From positions 9,581,797 through 9,645,796 of the forward strand of contig NC_067204.1 of the NCBI RefSeq assembly GCF_026262505.1: a stretch of DNA of 64,000 bases, given 5' to 3'. Origin of the DNA: Trichomonas vaginalis G3 (Eukaryota; Parabasalia; Trichomonadida; Trichomonadidae). Below, one piece after another: positions 37,749 through 46,814 of this stretch. The translations under genes and the position numbers were made by a program. The notes under the pieces are model-generated. The model was given only the letters and a program-made list of their open reading frames with translations, made no database searches and was not told the origin of the DNA. How positions within the stretch are numbered: position 1 is the first letter of the stretch; the number at the start of each line of letters is the position of its first letter.

Positions 37749-38380
37749 CTAAAGTCCATAAAATGAATTAAGAACACATAAATTTTTATCATCCGCGACG
37801 TGACGAATACATTTTAATTTACTCAAGAATGCGTACCCTGATACATTAAATCTAATTCCTGTCTTATTTAATTTCACAACTTTGAAAAGGAATGTATGAA
37901 TAGCTATAAAATGATGAGATGATGTTTTATGGGTTGCTTCCATTTTTTCTGAAATAAATGAATAAATATAATGTTTATAAGTTTTCATATCTTTTATATT
38001 CTTAATAACGAATGGTATAGACCTTTCAACTTCGTCTTCCTTCGGTGCTGTTCTTTCATATGAAACATTAGTAGTATCTTCAATAATGAAACCACAATCG
38101 CATAAAATTTTATATGTACCAATTGTTTCTTTGATATTTTATCTAACAAATCAAAAACTTTATCAACACCTGTACATTTATTTAAATAATAATTTGTGTA
38201 AATATCATGGTCTTCTTTCTTAATCGTATTTGTTGCATATGTTACATTTTTCAGTGCTTTTTTGAATTTTTCAGAATCAAGAGGAGGTGAAAGTAATATA
38301 CATGGATAATCTCCATCGTCAATAAATTGTAAACTTATGTTTATGAATAAATTTTGTGCCTTCTTCTGAAAGTGTTTCAT
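37749..38380 (-). pseudogene. Maverick unknown gene, broken
   Basis: Two adjacent open pieces on the minus strand (37749-37988 and 37994-38380) look like parts of one unknown Maverick gene. Features include FINISLQFIDDGDYPCILLS in one and a basic hydrophobic segment in the other. The family is not identified. The gene looks broken, with about two breaks. Confidence 0.4.
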
Positions 38381-38392
38381 CTATTTCACCAT

Positions 38393-38860
38393 CTAATAAA
38401 TTTTTAGTAGATTCCAAAAAGTAATTTTTATATCTTTCTTCATGAGATTTTTGAACTTCTGATTCTGAAGCTGGATATTCATTAAACCCTCTACTTCATT
38501 CTCATTATATTTTTCAACTTCTCTTAATTCCTTAATTTTTTCATCTATTTCATCTCTTATTTTTTCCAGTCTTTCAATTTCATCATATTCATCATCTTTA
38601 ATCCGTTCTTCATAATATTCAGGGAAAACATCAGGTTCTTTAGGTTTTTCTTCTTCAGATGTGGGATATAAGAAATTTATAACATCATCTTTATTCATTT
38701 TTCCATCATAATCTAAATCATTTAATAACTCCGCGAATTTTTGACAATTTCTTAAATAATATTTATTAACTTCATAACTCGCCTCCTCTAATATATCCTT
38801 TATTTCCTCGTTTGTGAATCCCAATTTTTTAACGTCGTTAGTCTTGACACTCATTTTCAT
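38393..38860 (-). CDS. Maverick EF-hand-like acidic protein
   Basis: This 155-residue protein, MKMSVKTNDVKKLGFTN..., contains DLDYDGKMNKDD. That fits a calcium-binding EF-hand or dockerin-like loop at positions 1, 3, 5, 6 and 8, with Asp instead of Glu at 12. A Glu/Asp-rich coiled-coil region follows (DEIERLEKIRDEIDEKIKEL). It is unrecognised as a family and is part of the Maverick accessory set. Confidence 0.5.
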   Translation of the reverse strand: MKMSVKTNDVKKLGFTNEEIKDILEEASYEVNKYYLRNCQKFAELLNDLDYDGKMNKDDVINFLYPTSEEEKPKEPDVFPEYYEERIKDDEYDEIERLEKIRDEIDEKIKELREVEKYNENEVEGLMNIQLQNQKFKNLMKKDIKITFWNLLKIY

Positions 38861-38924
38861 ACGAATTAAAAAAATAAATTATTCAAAAAATGTAAGACAT
38901 GAATTTTTAAAGTTTATTTTTCAT

Positions 38925-39512
38925 TCATGAATGATAATTATATCTGATTTCTTTTATTCTCTCGTACATACTAGATTTGAAGAATTCGGAACTTTTACCA
39001 TAATCTCCTAAATGTTTTCTTATCCCTAACGTGTGCCAGTTATTATATGAAACTGAATAAACTTTATCTTTATCTTTACACCTTTCATCACTTCCAATAT
39101 ATTTATATCTCAGTTTTGATTTAGCATTTTCATATTCATTAACGTTTAATAATTCACAGTCTTCCTTTTTAAATAAATGTTTTATGTATTCAGGATTTAA
39201 TACTCTACGTTTATATGCTCCTAACTTAGTTCTAAAGGTTTTTCTACAAAATTTAGGAATTCCATCCTCTTTAATGTCATCAATGATTTCCATTTCATTA
39301 TTTTCAATTTCTTCTTCTCGTTTATGAGGTCTTTGATTATGACTCCATTGATTCCATGAAATTAAATATTCTTTATCATTATATTTATACCTCATTAGCT
39401 TATTTTGGCTTTCATATTCATTTAATAATTCACAATCTTCATTTTTAAATTGAAGTTTAACCCATTCAGGATTTAAACAATGTTTAATTAATCGCGGAAT
39501 ATCTGACATCAT
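38925..39512 (-). CDS. Maverick protein with two Y-x-N-x-K-LRYKY repeats, encoded largely in the terminal repeat
   Basis: This 195-residue protein has two similar modules of about 60 residues: LNPEWVKLQFKNEDCELLNE... ending SWNQWSHNQRPH, and LNPEYIKHLFKKEDCELLNV... ending SYNNWHTLGIRKH. The scaffold (C-E-LLN-Y-N-KL-YKY-...-S-NNW) recalls the treble-clef repeats of viral and phage nuclease-associated DNA-binding proteins, but the zinc-binding Cys pairs are absent. A DNA-end-binding role would fit its place inside the terminal repeat (inference). The frame looks whole. Confidence 0.6.
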   Translation of the reverse strand: MMSDIPRLIKHCLNPEWVKLQFKNEDCELLNEYESQNKLMRYKYNDKEYLISWNQWSHNQRPHKREEEIENNEMEIIDDIKEDGIPKFCRKTFRTKLGAYKRRVLNPEYIKHLFKKEDCELLNVNEYENAKSKLRYKYIGSDERCKDKDKVYSVSYNNWHTLGIRKHLGDYGKSSEFFKSSMYERIKEIRYNYHS

Positions 39513-39663
39513 CTATATATAGCTTCTTTTATAAAAGATAAAAAATAAATTATTTTAAAATTAATGTTAATTTTTTAATGATTTATAAATAAATATATTT
39601 TAATGCATCGTCTATATATAGATGTAACAAAAAAAGTCACACAACCCGCACTCATATACTACT
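39109..39663 (-). repeat. Maverick right terminal inverted repeat
   Basis: This is the inverted counterpart of 29579-30133, ending CTCATATACTACT at 39663. The length is 555 bp on both sides. Confidence 0.9.
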
Positions 39664-39669
39664 ATCCTT
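39664..39669 (+). repeat. Maverick target-site duplication, right copy
   Basis: ATCCTT is identical to 29573-29578. The foldback arm sequence resumes directly after it. Confidence 0.9.
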
Positions 39670-39874
39670 CGCTTTTAAGATCATTGAATTTGATTTTTAT
39701 ATAAAATAGTTATATATTAGAAAATAATATGAGTTTATGTGATATTATTTTTCAGAAGATTTTGTGTTCTTCTTCAAAATTTTATTTTTTATTAAAAAGA
39801 ATCTTTACAAAATATACATTTACTTTAATTAATATTTAAAAACGTGCTCTATCAAAAGTTCCAAAAATTCAATA

Positions 39875-40521
39875 GAGTAGGGGTAATTTTAGCTAAAAGT
39901 GACACACCCGTGAAGGGTGTGATTAAAGAATTTAAGGAATATAAGCAAAGATTTCAATCAAAATCTTCGAACTAAGCCGATCGCTTCGCTCGCGGCTTTC
40001 TTTATTATTTTAAATTTGCATATTTCCATCAAAAGTTCATAAGGTAAAAAATTTCGTTTATTTTTACTAAGAAAAAAAAGGTTTTTGATAATAAATTTAT
40101 TTTATTTCGAAAAAGTAGCAATAATCGTAAAAGGGTATTGATAGGCTTGCTAAAGTAACTAATTTTAGCTGTCAAATACTTTTGTATTTTGAAGTAAATT
40201 AGTATAAATTTGTTTTTACTTTTATTTCGAAAAAGGAACAATAATCGTAAAAGGGTATTGATAGGCTTGCTAAAGTAACTAATTTTAGCTGTCAAATACT
40301 TTTGTATTTTGAAGTAAATTAGTATAAATTTGATATTATTTTAACTCCCTTTGAAAACCTCAATTTTCCATACAGAGGGAACGGGAATAGCATCCAATAT
40401 TCCCTGAGAATGGTTGCGCATTCTCAGTTCCCTCTATATTTCGAACGAAGCTCTCATCGGTCTTTTTTTTAATACTAAACGTTTTTTTTCCTGTCACTTT
40501 TAGCTAAAATTTGGGTTTGCC
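39875..40521. mobile_element. 0.65-kb terminal-inverted-repeat element, copy 2
   Basis: This is the same element as 18794-19526, with terminal inverted repeats at 39886-39904 and 40492-40510. It lacks two internal segments of copy 1 but carries a 120-bp tandem duplication at 40101-40332. Long stretches between copies look nearly identical. The flanks TTCCAAAAATT and TTCCATCATT are only an imperfect candidate target duplication. The small minus-strand open frame inside (40029-40295) simply reads the tandem duplication. Confidence 0.75.
40101..40332. repeat. 120-bp tandem duplication within element copy 2
   Basis: The segment starting TTTATTTCGAAAAAG and ending AGTATAAATTTG occurs twice in a row at 40101-40212 and 40221-40332. 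Few changes are seen (AAAGTAGCAA versus AAAGGAACAA). Copy 1 of the element has it once. Confidence 0.85.
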
Positions 40522-40952
40522 TTCCATCATTGAACAACGGATCAAGTAAGCAATATCAATTCTCTTTCAAACAATATTAATATACCAATACAACACATCC
40601 CAATTACTATTTATTGAATATTTTTGCTTTTTATTTGGAAATATCAAAAAGATTTAATACAAGCTATGACGTCATGCATTAAATGTTCAAGATGTGTTCA
40701 TATTAAATTATTTGTATGTATCACACTTTCTAATTTTTTTTTTTACAAACAAAAAATAGAAGCAATTATGTGATTCTTAAAACTTCCTTCATGAGTAACA
40801 TAAAACATTCCTGAATAATAATTGAATTAAGCAAATATAACAAATTACCTGTTAAATTGTTTCAAGTTATATAAAGAAAAAGGTAAATGAAGTGTTTTAT
40901 ACATGAATATGGAAAATAAAGAGGAATATCAAATAAAAATTTTTATATTTTT
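40522..40952. other. intergenic region, nothing recognised
   Basis: AT-rich DNA between element copy 2 and the CFAP36-like gene 3' end. Confidence 0.5.
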
Positions 40953-41954
40953 TTATTCACCAATAATTGTTTTAACACGCTTAGCCAAAGCACGACGAAG
41001 AGCCTCGTCTGGATCTTCTTCTACAACAGGAGCAGGTTTTTCGTGCTTCTTAAGATTTAGCTCGATATTTTCTTTGCATTCTTGTCTCTTTTGGCTGACG
41101 AGAGCTTCTCTTCTCTTTTGGAATGCTTCTTTCCTCTTCTGCATCTCTTCTTCTGATATTGTTTTAGCCATTTGTTCACGTTCGCGCTGAATCTTGCGAC
41201 GCATTGCTTCACGCTCTGCATCACTGATCTTAAGCTCGCTAGAAGATGGAATTGGGGATATTGTTCTAGCGGACTTTGCCTCTTCTGGAGCTGGCTTTGG
41301 TAATTCGACAGCAGGAAGTGGAGCTGGAGCTGGTTTTGGTGTTTCTGGGACTGGAGCTGGAGAAGGTGCTGGGGCCGGTGCAGGAGCTGGTTTCTCTTGT
41401 GGTTTAGCATCTTCTGTAACAGGAATGTTGAGTGTTGGAGCTGATGGTGGGAGTCCTAATTCTTTCTCAACTTTTTGCATGCTGTCAGTAGCCAATAATA
41501 GTTCATCGTTGGTAGTTGCGACATCAGCAGCAGTCGCATTTGATGTAACGAAGAAAGCATTCTCAGATGGGCCTTGAACATCGAATGAAATTGCAGCTTC
41601 GCGATCTAACATAAGATTGTATGCGTACATTTTAGCAGCGAAGTATCTAAAATCTGTTGCTTGTTTCAAAACTGAGAGAACTCTTCCGCCAACTGAGTTT
41701 GGATTCTTGGATGTTCTAAAGCAAGCATCTTGGAACTGATCGAATGAAACATTAATAACATCGAGAAGATATATATTTAATGTGTCCTCTATAATTTTGC
41801 AAAAGCGTTGATGGCATTTGAAATGTTCATGATCGAACTCTTCTTCGCCTGTAAAAATGTAGCAATTCTCGAGCACAAAGTCTTTGATTGTATCAGTCCA
41901 CATTGGTGATGCAAAAAACTCTAATACGTATTCCATGATCGAGTGCTTCGACAT
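40953..41954 (-). CDS. BART-domain protein, CFAP36-like
   Basis: The 333-residue protein begins with a BART-like helical domain at residues about 5-125: FFASPMWTDTIKDFVLENC, FDHEHFKCHQRFCKIIEDTL, FDQFQDAC. This is the fold of ARL2-binding protein and of CFAP36/CCDC104, which bind ARL2/ARL3 GTPases in cilia. A Pro/Ala repeat linker follows (PAPAPAPAPSPAPVPE, residues about 190-225), then a charged coiled coil (REAMRRKIQREREQM; KRKEAFQKRREAL) ending at residue 333. CFAP36 also has a BART domain plus a coiled coil. Together with DAW1 at 60397 it suggests a flagellated cell. Confidence 0.75.
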   Translation of the reverse strand: MSKHSIMEYVLEFFASPMWTDTIKDFVLENCYIFTGEEEFDHEHFKCHQRFCKIIEDTLNIYLLDVINVSFDQFQDACFRTSKNPNSVGGRVLSVLKQATDFRYFAAKMYAYNLMLDREAAISFDVQGPSENAFFVTSNATAADVATTNDELLLATDSMQKVEKELGLPPSAPTLNIPVTEDAKPQEKPAPAPAPAPSPAPVPETPKPAPAPLPAVELPKPAPEEAKSARTISPIPSSSELKISDAEREAMRRKIQREREQMAKTISEEEMQKRKEAFQKRREALVSQKRQECKENIELNLKKHEKPAPVVEEDPDEALRRALAKRVKTIIGE

Positions 41955-42618
41955 TTTGCAAAAATTCTTAGGCTAAATTGAATTATGAACGTTTACAAAT
42001 GCTCTCAATTTGCGATTTTAATTTTCGACTCTGCTCAAAGATCGCAGGTCGTATTTCTGGTTTGCTAAAATTGAGTAAATTAAGTTAATGAATGATATGT
42101 GAGTTCTAATCAGTAAAAAGATATTGTGCAATCTACACTCCATCGATAATTTTGTTACATTTTAGATCCCACGATTCAATTTTTTGCGGAATAAAATGGC
42201 AAAATGTTCAAATATCGATGATCATGATAACATAATTGAAATACAATATATGACTGATATATAGAAGAAAAATCCTCGGAATCTATAAATAAATGCAGTA
42301 TTAAAGATTTTGGAATCTTCCGATATTAAATTCTTAAATAGAACAGCAAATATTCAAAAACCCTTCAGTTATTTATTGGATCTTTCAAACAAAGTAAAAT
42401 TAGAATTCAATAAAATTAATATCCTAATAAGTTTCCAATCTGAAGGTTAATTATAAAAAAGAATCTCTAATTTAGCTAACGCTAAAGTTTTTCATATGCA
42501 GTGCCTCTTATTCACGAAAAAAAAATGACAAAATTTAATTCATACGATTTAGCCTATTTATAATATATAAAAAGAACCATATAACAAGAAATAGAGTATA
42601 TAATTGGTAAAAAGGAAG
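41955..42618. other. intergenic region, nothing recognised
   Basis: About 660 bp of AT-rich DNA. It includes the CFAP36-like promoter and Derlin 3' flank. No feature is seen. Confidence 0.5.
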
Positions 42619-43230
42619 TTAGTCAAGAAGTTGGCGTAAAAAGTTTGGAGTCCTAAATATTGGAGTCTTTGTGATAACTGGGAAGATATATAATAAATAA
42701 AATACCAAATGTCCTGATAAAATTCCAATAATGATTGGGATTGGACTCTGATTTTGAACAACGGACATGAAAATCTGGAAAATTGGTACAAATCTGATTG
42801 GTATAGGTATAATTCCAAAAATTAGCATGTTAGCCTGCATTAACTTTCCAGCTAGCATTTCAATTGCTTCAGATAAAGACAAGGCGCTAGAAAATGAGCC
42901 AAAAACGTCAGATAAAATGTACACTGGAATAATCATCAAGAGTATAATGAATAAGAATGTTGACTTGCGTTGATTGTAAACTGTGGTTTCTAATGTATGC
43001 ATAAATTTGATCCTAAACGCCAAGGAAATAAGCATCATAAAGTCCGGTTTTCCGAAATAAAAAAGGCCTGTGACAAGTCTCCATAATTCGAAGTCATGAA
43101 AAACTGCTTTTTTATAATAAACGAGAGAAATCGGAGGAAGAATGCCCAGTAATGAGATTATAATCATTGCAATGATACCACATGAATATCCAAATGTGAT
43201 AGGACATTGGTGCATGAGTTCGTTCATCAT
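42619..43230 (-). CDS. Derlin (Der1-like ER protein)
   Basis: This 203-residue multipass membrane protein carries the Derlin hallmark FHDFELWRLVTGLFYFG at residues about 43-59 (the WR motif after the first membrane helix). About five or six hydrophobic segments follow (IIAMIIISLLGIL, TFLFIILLMIIPVYIL, and others). A shortened C-terminal tail has no obvious p97-binding SHP box. Derlins are rhomboid pseudoproteases that pass misfolded proteins out of the ER for Cdc48/Ufd1-driven degradation, so it is a functional partner of the Ufd1 gene at 17446. The start ATG at 43230 is followed at once by a second in-frame ATG. Confidence 0.88.
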   Translation of the reverse strand: MMNELMHQCPITFGYSCGIIAMIIISLLGILPPISLVYYKKAVFHDFELWRLVTGLFYFGKPDFMMLISLAFRIKFMHTLETTVYNQRKSTFLFIILLMIIPVYILSDVFGSFSSALSLSEAIEMLAGKLMQANMLIFGIIPIPIRFVPIFQIFMSVVQNQSPIPIIIGILSGHLVFYLLYIFPVITKTPIFRTPNFLRQLLD

Positions 43231-43748
43231 TTTTGAAAAATTTTAATCTGTCAAAAAATATAATTGTCCAAATATTAAGTTTTATATGTTTTGAGACCTG
43301 ATCTAGTAATAAAAGCTTTTTATTTTAATTTGTTTGAGTTGAAAATAATCGTATGTTATTTGGCCGAATAGTTATTCCAAGCAAACAAACAACAAAATAG
43401 CTGAAATTGTTAGTACTTCAATTAAGACGCAGATTTTAATATCGTCTAATCTTGGTAAGATGATACATTGCCTAATATATGATATTGAATTATTTTATAT
43501 TTTAGGGATAAATGAACATTAGCATTATAAAACAATTCATTGATATTTTTATATAATAATCGAATATTCTGAGTTATAAAATTAAAGATGGAAATCAAGA
43601 TTCAAATTGTGAGCTATACAAAATTTGCAAGACAAATTTTACTGTGCTCACAATTAGACTCATGAATTTCATACTATTAGCCAAAATGAAAAACCGTTTA
43701 TTCTCAATTCTGAGTTGATATTTTCATTTGAAAATTTTTATCCTTCAA
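43231..43748. other. intergenic region, nothing recognised
   Basis: About 520 bp between the divergent Derlin gene and the surface-protein pseudogene. AT-rich, without recognised features. The lost 5' end of the pseudogene may lie in the last part. Confidence 0.45.
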
Positions 43749-46258
43749 TGAATTCATTCTTCTGCAAATGATATTTGGAATAAGTTTTTCAGCGGACATA
43801 ATCCAACAGATCATATATCAAACACAGATCTTGTTAGCCGAACAGGAAATTTTCATGTTCACGACGTATATTTTACAAATCACAACGCGCAACTTATTAG
43901 ACTTACTGATAATGACGACAATCGACTTCTTATCTCATTCAGTGTTTTTGATTCCAATTATGGCTCTGATAGAGCGGGTGGCAATATATACCAACAGCAA
44001 GGTCAAACCGTTCAATATCGAATTTGCAGCATCAAAATGCACCTTGAAAGTAATATTAACTACCCACATTCACGTATTACTGCAACAGAAAATAAATTAT
44101 ACAAAAATTACTTAATTGAGTCCACAATTACACAAAGCCACGAAGGTTCAGGCCCAATTGACCATAAATATGCCGAAAATATTGTTAGAAATGTAAATAT
44201 TTCTAATTCCAATTCCTCATTTGTAAATGCGGTCTACGTTATTTCAGGTAATACAGATTTAGATGCAATTGTTTCATTTTCGACATTTGTTAAAAACATT
44301 GCTAACAGTTTAAGGTGTTTATTAAATTACGAAAATGGAATTCGAATCAACCGTTGTAGTATCATATCAAATGAATGTTCGTTAACTACAAAAGATTTCA
44401 ATGGAGTTATTTCTGCATCTCCAAATGTTAAACTATCTGTTACAGATTGTATTATATTAAATAACAAAGGGTATGCATTATTTTGTGCAAGAAAGGATGG
44501 CTCTATTACAGTTTCTTCTTGTTTTATTCCATCAAATACTTATAAATCTTACACTCAATCAGTTCGAGGAAATGCAAATTTTGATATTTCGACAACTGGT
44601 TCATTTAACATTAAAAATTCACATTTTTCAACAGCACTTTGCTATGCAGATTTTCTGTTTTGTTCTCTGACTCAAATCACCACAGATAAAACTAAATATA
44701 AAATCAGACAAGATACAACAATCACAGGAACAGTTTCTTTTGATCAAAATAAAGAAGAATCATTTACACTTGAAATTTGGATAGACAACTATCCATCGAC
44801 TAAACTTAGTAGATCAAGTGGATCTTCAACATATCAATATTCAATCAATATTCCAAGTGGATTATCCATTGGAAACCACAAAATTTATTCCAAGTTTTCG
44901 GACGAAAATACACTTCGATCAAATATTGTTTCAGCGGAATTTCAATATTTAAATGCTTTTTCCCTCAATTTAAATGACCTTGAAAAAACTGATTACAACA
45001 AAACTATTGACAAATACATCAAAGTTCAAGGAAGTGGAGTTTATTCAGAAGAATTTTCCATTAAATGCAGCATTGGAGGTATTTTAAGTACATTCAATGG
45101 AATTCCAAATAAAAACCCAGAAACATATACATTTGATTTCTCAGGTACCTGTTTAATTCCAGATTCTATTGCAGAAGAGAAAAAAATATTTAGTTACAGT
45201 TTGGGCAACTACAAATCTTGGAGAAAGCACTAAACCAACATCAAAGCAATTCCAATTAAATCGAAACTTTCCAGTTCTTGAAGTTACACCGCTAGCAAAG
45301 CGTCGATTCATTCACAATGATGACAGAGTTATTTCAGTTTACGGATATGTATCAGATTATGATTGTGATGACATTGTTACAGTCAAAGGAATTATTGAAG
45401 GATATCCAAGCACTCAAAAATCACAATCAATATCTGTTACAGATTCACAAAAGCATCAATTCAGCCTCAATATTGTTATTCCGGATGGTCTTTCACGTGA
45501 TTATCATCCTATTCTTATTGATTGTTGCGACAAATCTATGAAATGTGTTTCTTCAAACCAAGAAATATTTTATTATGATTTTAACGCCCCATCTATAAAA
45601 ATCACCCAAAAGCCAGCATTCCCTATTAACATCAACCAATATCACAATCTTGAATTCTATCTTTTAGTATCGGATAAAGACGGCAACAGCCAGATTCGAA
45701 TCTTCCATGACCTTAACAGCACACAAGGAAATCTTGTCAACATTAGTCTCTATGATTCTCCTCAAGAAATTCCATATTTCATTCCTATTTCAAAAGACAT
45801 CAATGTTGGAAATTGTCCTCTAAAATTTTTTGCAATTGATGATTATAATATTTATTCTAAATTTGTTACTATCAATGTATCATTTGAAGAATTTTCTCCA
45901 GAATATGCTAATAAAAAACGGTGGAAAAAAATTAAAAAACGCAGCCCTTTCCAACTCCTTTTTTATGCTTTTTCTGTCGGTAAATCATAATTATTTTAAT
46001 CTTTTTTACTACAATTCTTTTAAATTTTTTTTTAATTTTACAGGACATTTACTATCAATGAATAGCTCATTTATATATCAGCGTGTTTCAGCTATATCAA
46101 TGGAAGTTATACAAGTCCAAGTTGATTCATGTCCATTCAATGAGTTTGGATTCTTTGCCAAAAATTTATATTACAATGATGCTATAATACAGCACATGAA
46201 ATATTGGCCAATGATAATAGATTCATTATTTCAGGAAGATCATGATTCAAAGATTTGA
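43749..46258 (+). pseudogene. broken surface-protein gene (beta-helix plus Ig-like repeats)
   Basis: A frame open from about 43749 without a start codon (SSANDIWNKFFSGHNPTD) runs to 45233. It has right-handed beta-helix-like repeats of the Chlamydia Pmp style (DCIILNNKGYALFCARKDG, NSFNIKNSHFSTA) and then Ig-like or cadherin-like modules (SGSGVYSEEFSIKCSIGG and relatives). At about 45180, in an A-rich run, the frame changes, and similar modules continue to 45990 (VYGYVSDYDCDDIVTVKG). A last piece lies in a third frame (46044-46258). Such proteins are large cell-surface proteins of trichomonads. Missing start and at least one frame change make it a pseudogene, although the last frame switch could be an intron. 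Confidence 0.7.
45980..46043 (+). other. candidate 64-nt GT-AG intron
   Basis: GTAAATCATAATT...TTTTACAG would remove a stop and join TCTGTCG to GACATTTACT in frame, giving SVGGHLLSMNSS. The 5' end differs from the strict GTAYGT and the 3' end from the ACTAACACACAG consensus known for T. vaginalis, so this is only a candidate and chance is possible. Confidence 0.3.
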
Positions 46259-46814
46259 CTCATTATCACAAAAATATTTAAAGGTTCACCTTCTACTTTC
46301 TGACATACTCTCAATTTTTTTGACATCCAAAATTTTTATCACGATTTTCTAAGGTCAAATGTTAATATTTTTGGTCGGGAAAAAGTTATAATAAATCATT
46401 AGATAGTACATAATATGATTTTTATACTTTTTTGTTTTTGTAATAAATACATATCCATTTTGTAAATAATATTTCATCAACATACTCAACACTATCGATA
46501 GAAGAAACAGATTCGTGTTCTGATATGAAATTTATGTATTTCATAGATATTAGATTAGATTATGGTGTAATTATAAATTGTATTTGAGAGTTTTTAAAAA
46601 TATATTAAATGGAAATTTAAAATTGTTTAATAACACAACAAATATGAAAGACAATAACATAAGTAAGACATGTATGAAAATGTATATGGTTATTTTGCAA
46701 TATATTTCTTAAATATTAAAATATCAACCTCGAATAATAAAATTTTGGAGAATAAACATGGGTACATCATATGACTAACTAATATAAGTCATTAATGATA
46801 TGATAAATGAATAA
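46259..46814. other. intergenic region, nothing recognised
   Basis: About 555 bp of AT-rich DNA between convergent loci. Confidence 0.5.

Larger units (their letters stand above)
29579..39663. mobile_element. Maverick/Polinton, compact 10.1-kb copy
   Basis: The element is 10,085 bp long. It has 555-bp terminal inverted repeats starting AGTAGTATATGAGTGCGGG and a perfect 6-bp target duplication, ATCCTT. Recognisable parts, in order, are a repeat-protein gene in each terminal repeat, a small coiled-coil protein, two small amphipathic proteins, a major capsid protein, a packaging ATPase, several unknown proteins of the kind found with capsid genes, and a remnant of a family B DNA polymerase. No retroviral-type integrase is seen and most of the polymerase is missing. 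It is therefore a shortened, non-autonomous copy with several (roughly half a dozen) breaks. The terminal repeats look identical over their coding part, so the insertion is young. Confidence 0.92.
28749..39762. mobile_element. foldback element split by a Maverick
   Basis: A left arm at 28749-29178 is complementary to 29243-29578 followed by about 39670-39762. The outer ends read AAATCTTCTGAAAAATAATA and its complement. Without the inserted Maverick and its 6-bp duplication the element is about 923 bp, with arms near 430 bp and a 64-bp spacer. The arms look almost identical, so the element was young when the Maverick landed in it. No coding capacity is seen and no clear target duplication was found around the outer ends. 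Confidence 0.8.

Noticed and set aside
40029-40295. 88-codon frame with duplicated YFSKPINTLLRLLFLFRNK segments
   Set aside because: It only translates the 120-bp tandem duplication inside a non-coding inverted-repeat element.
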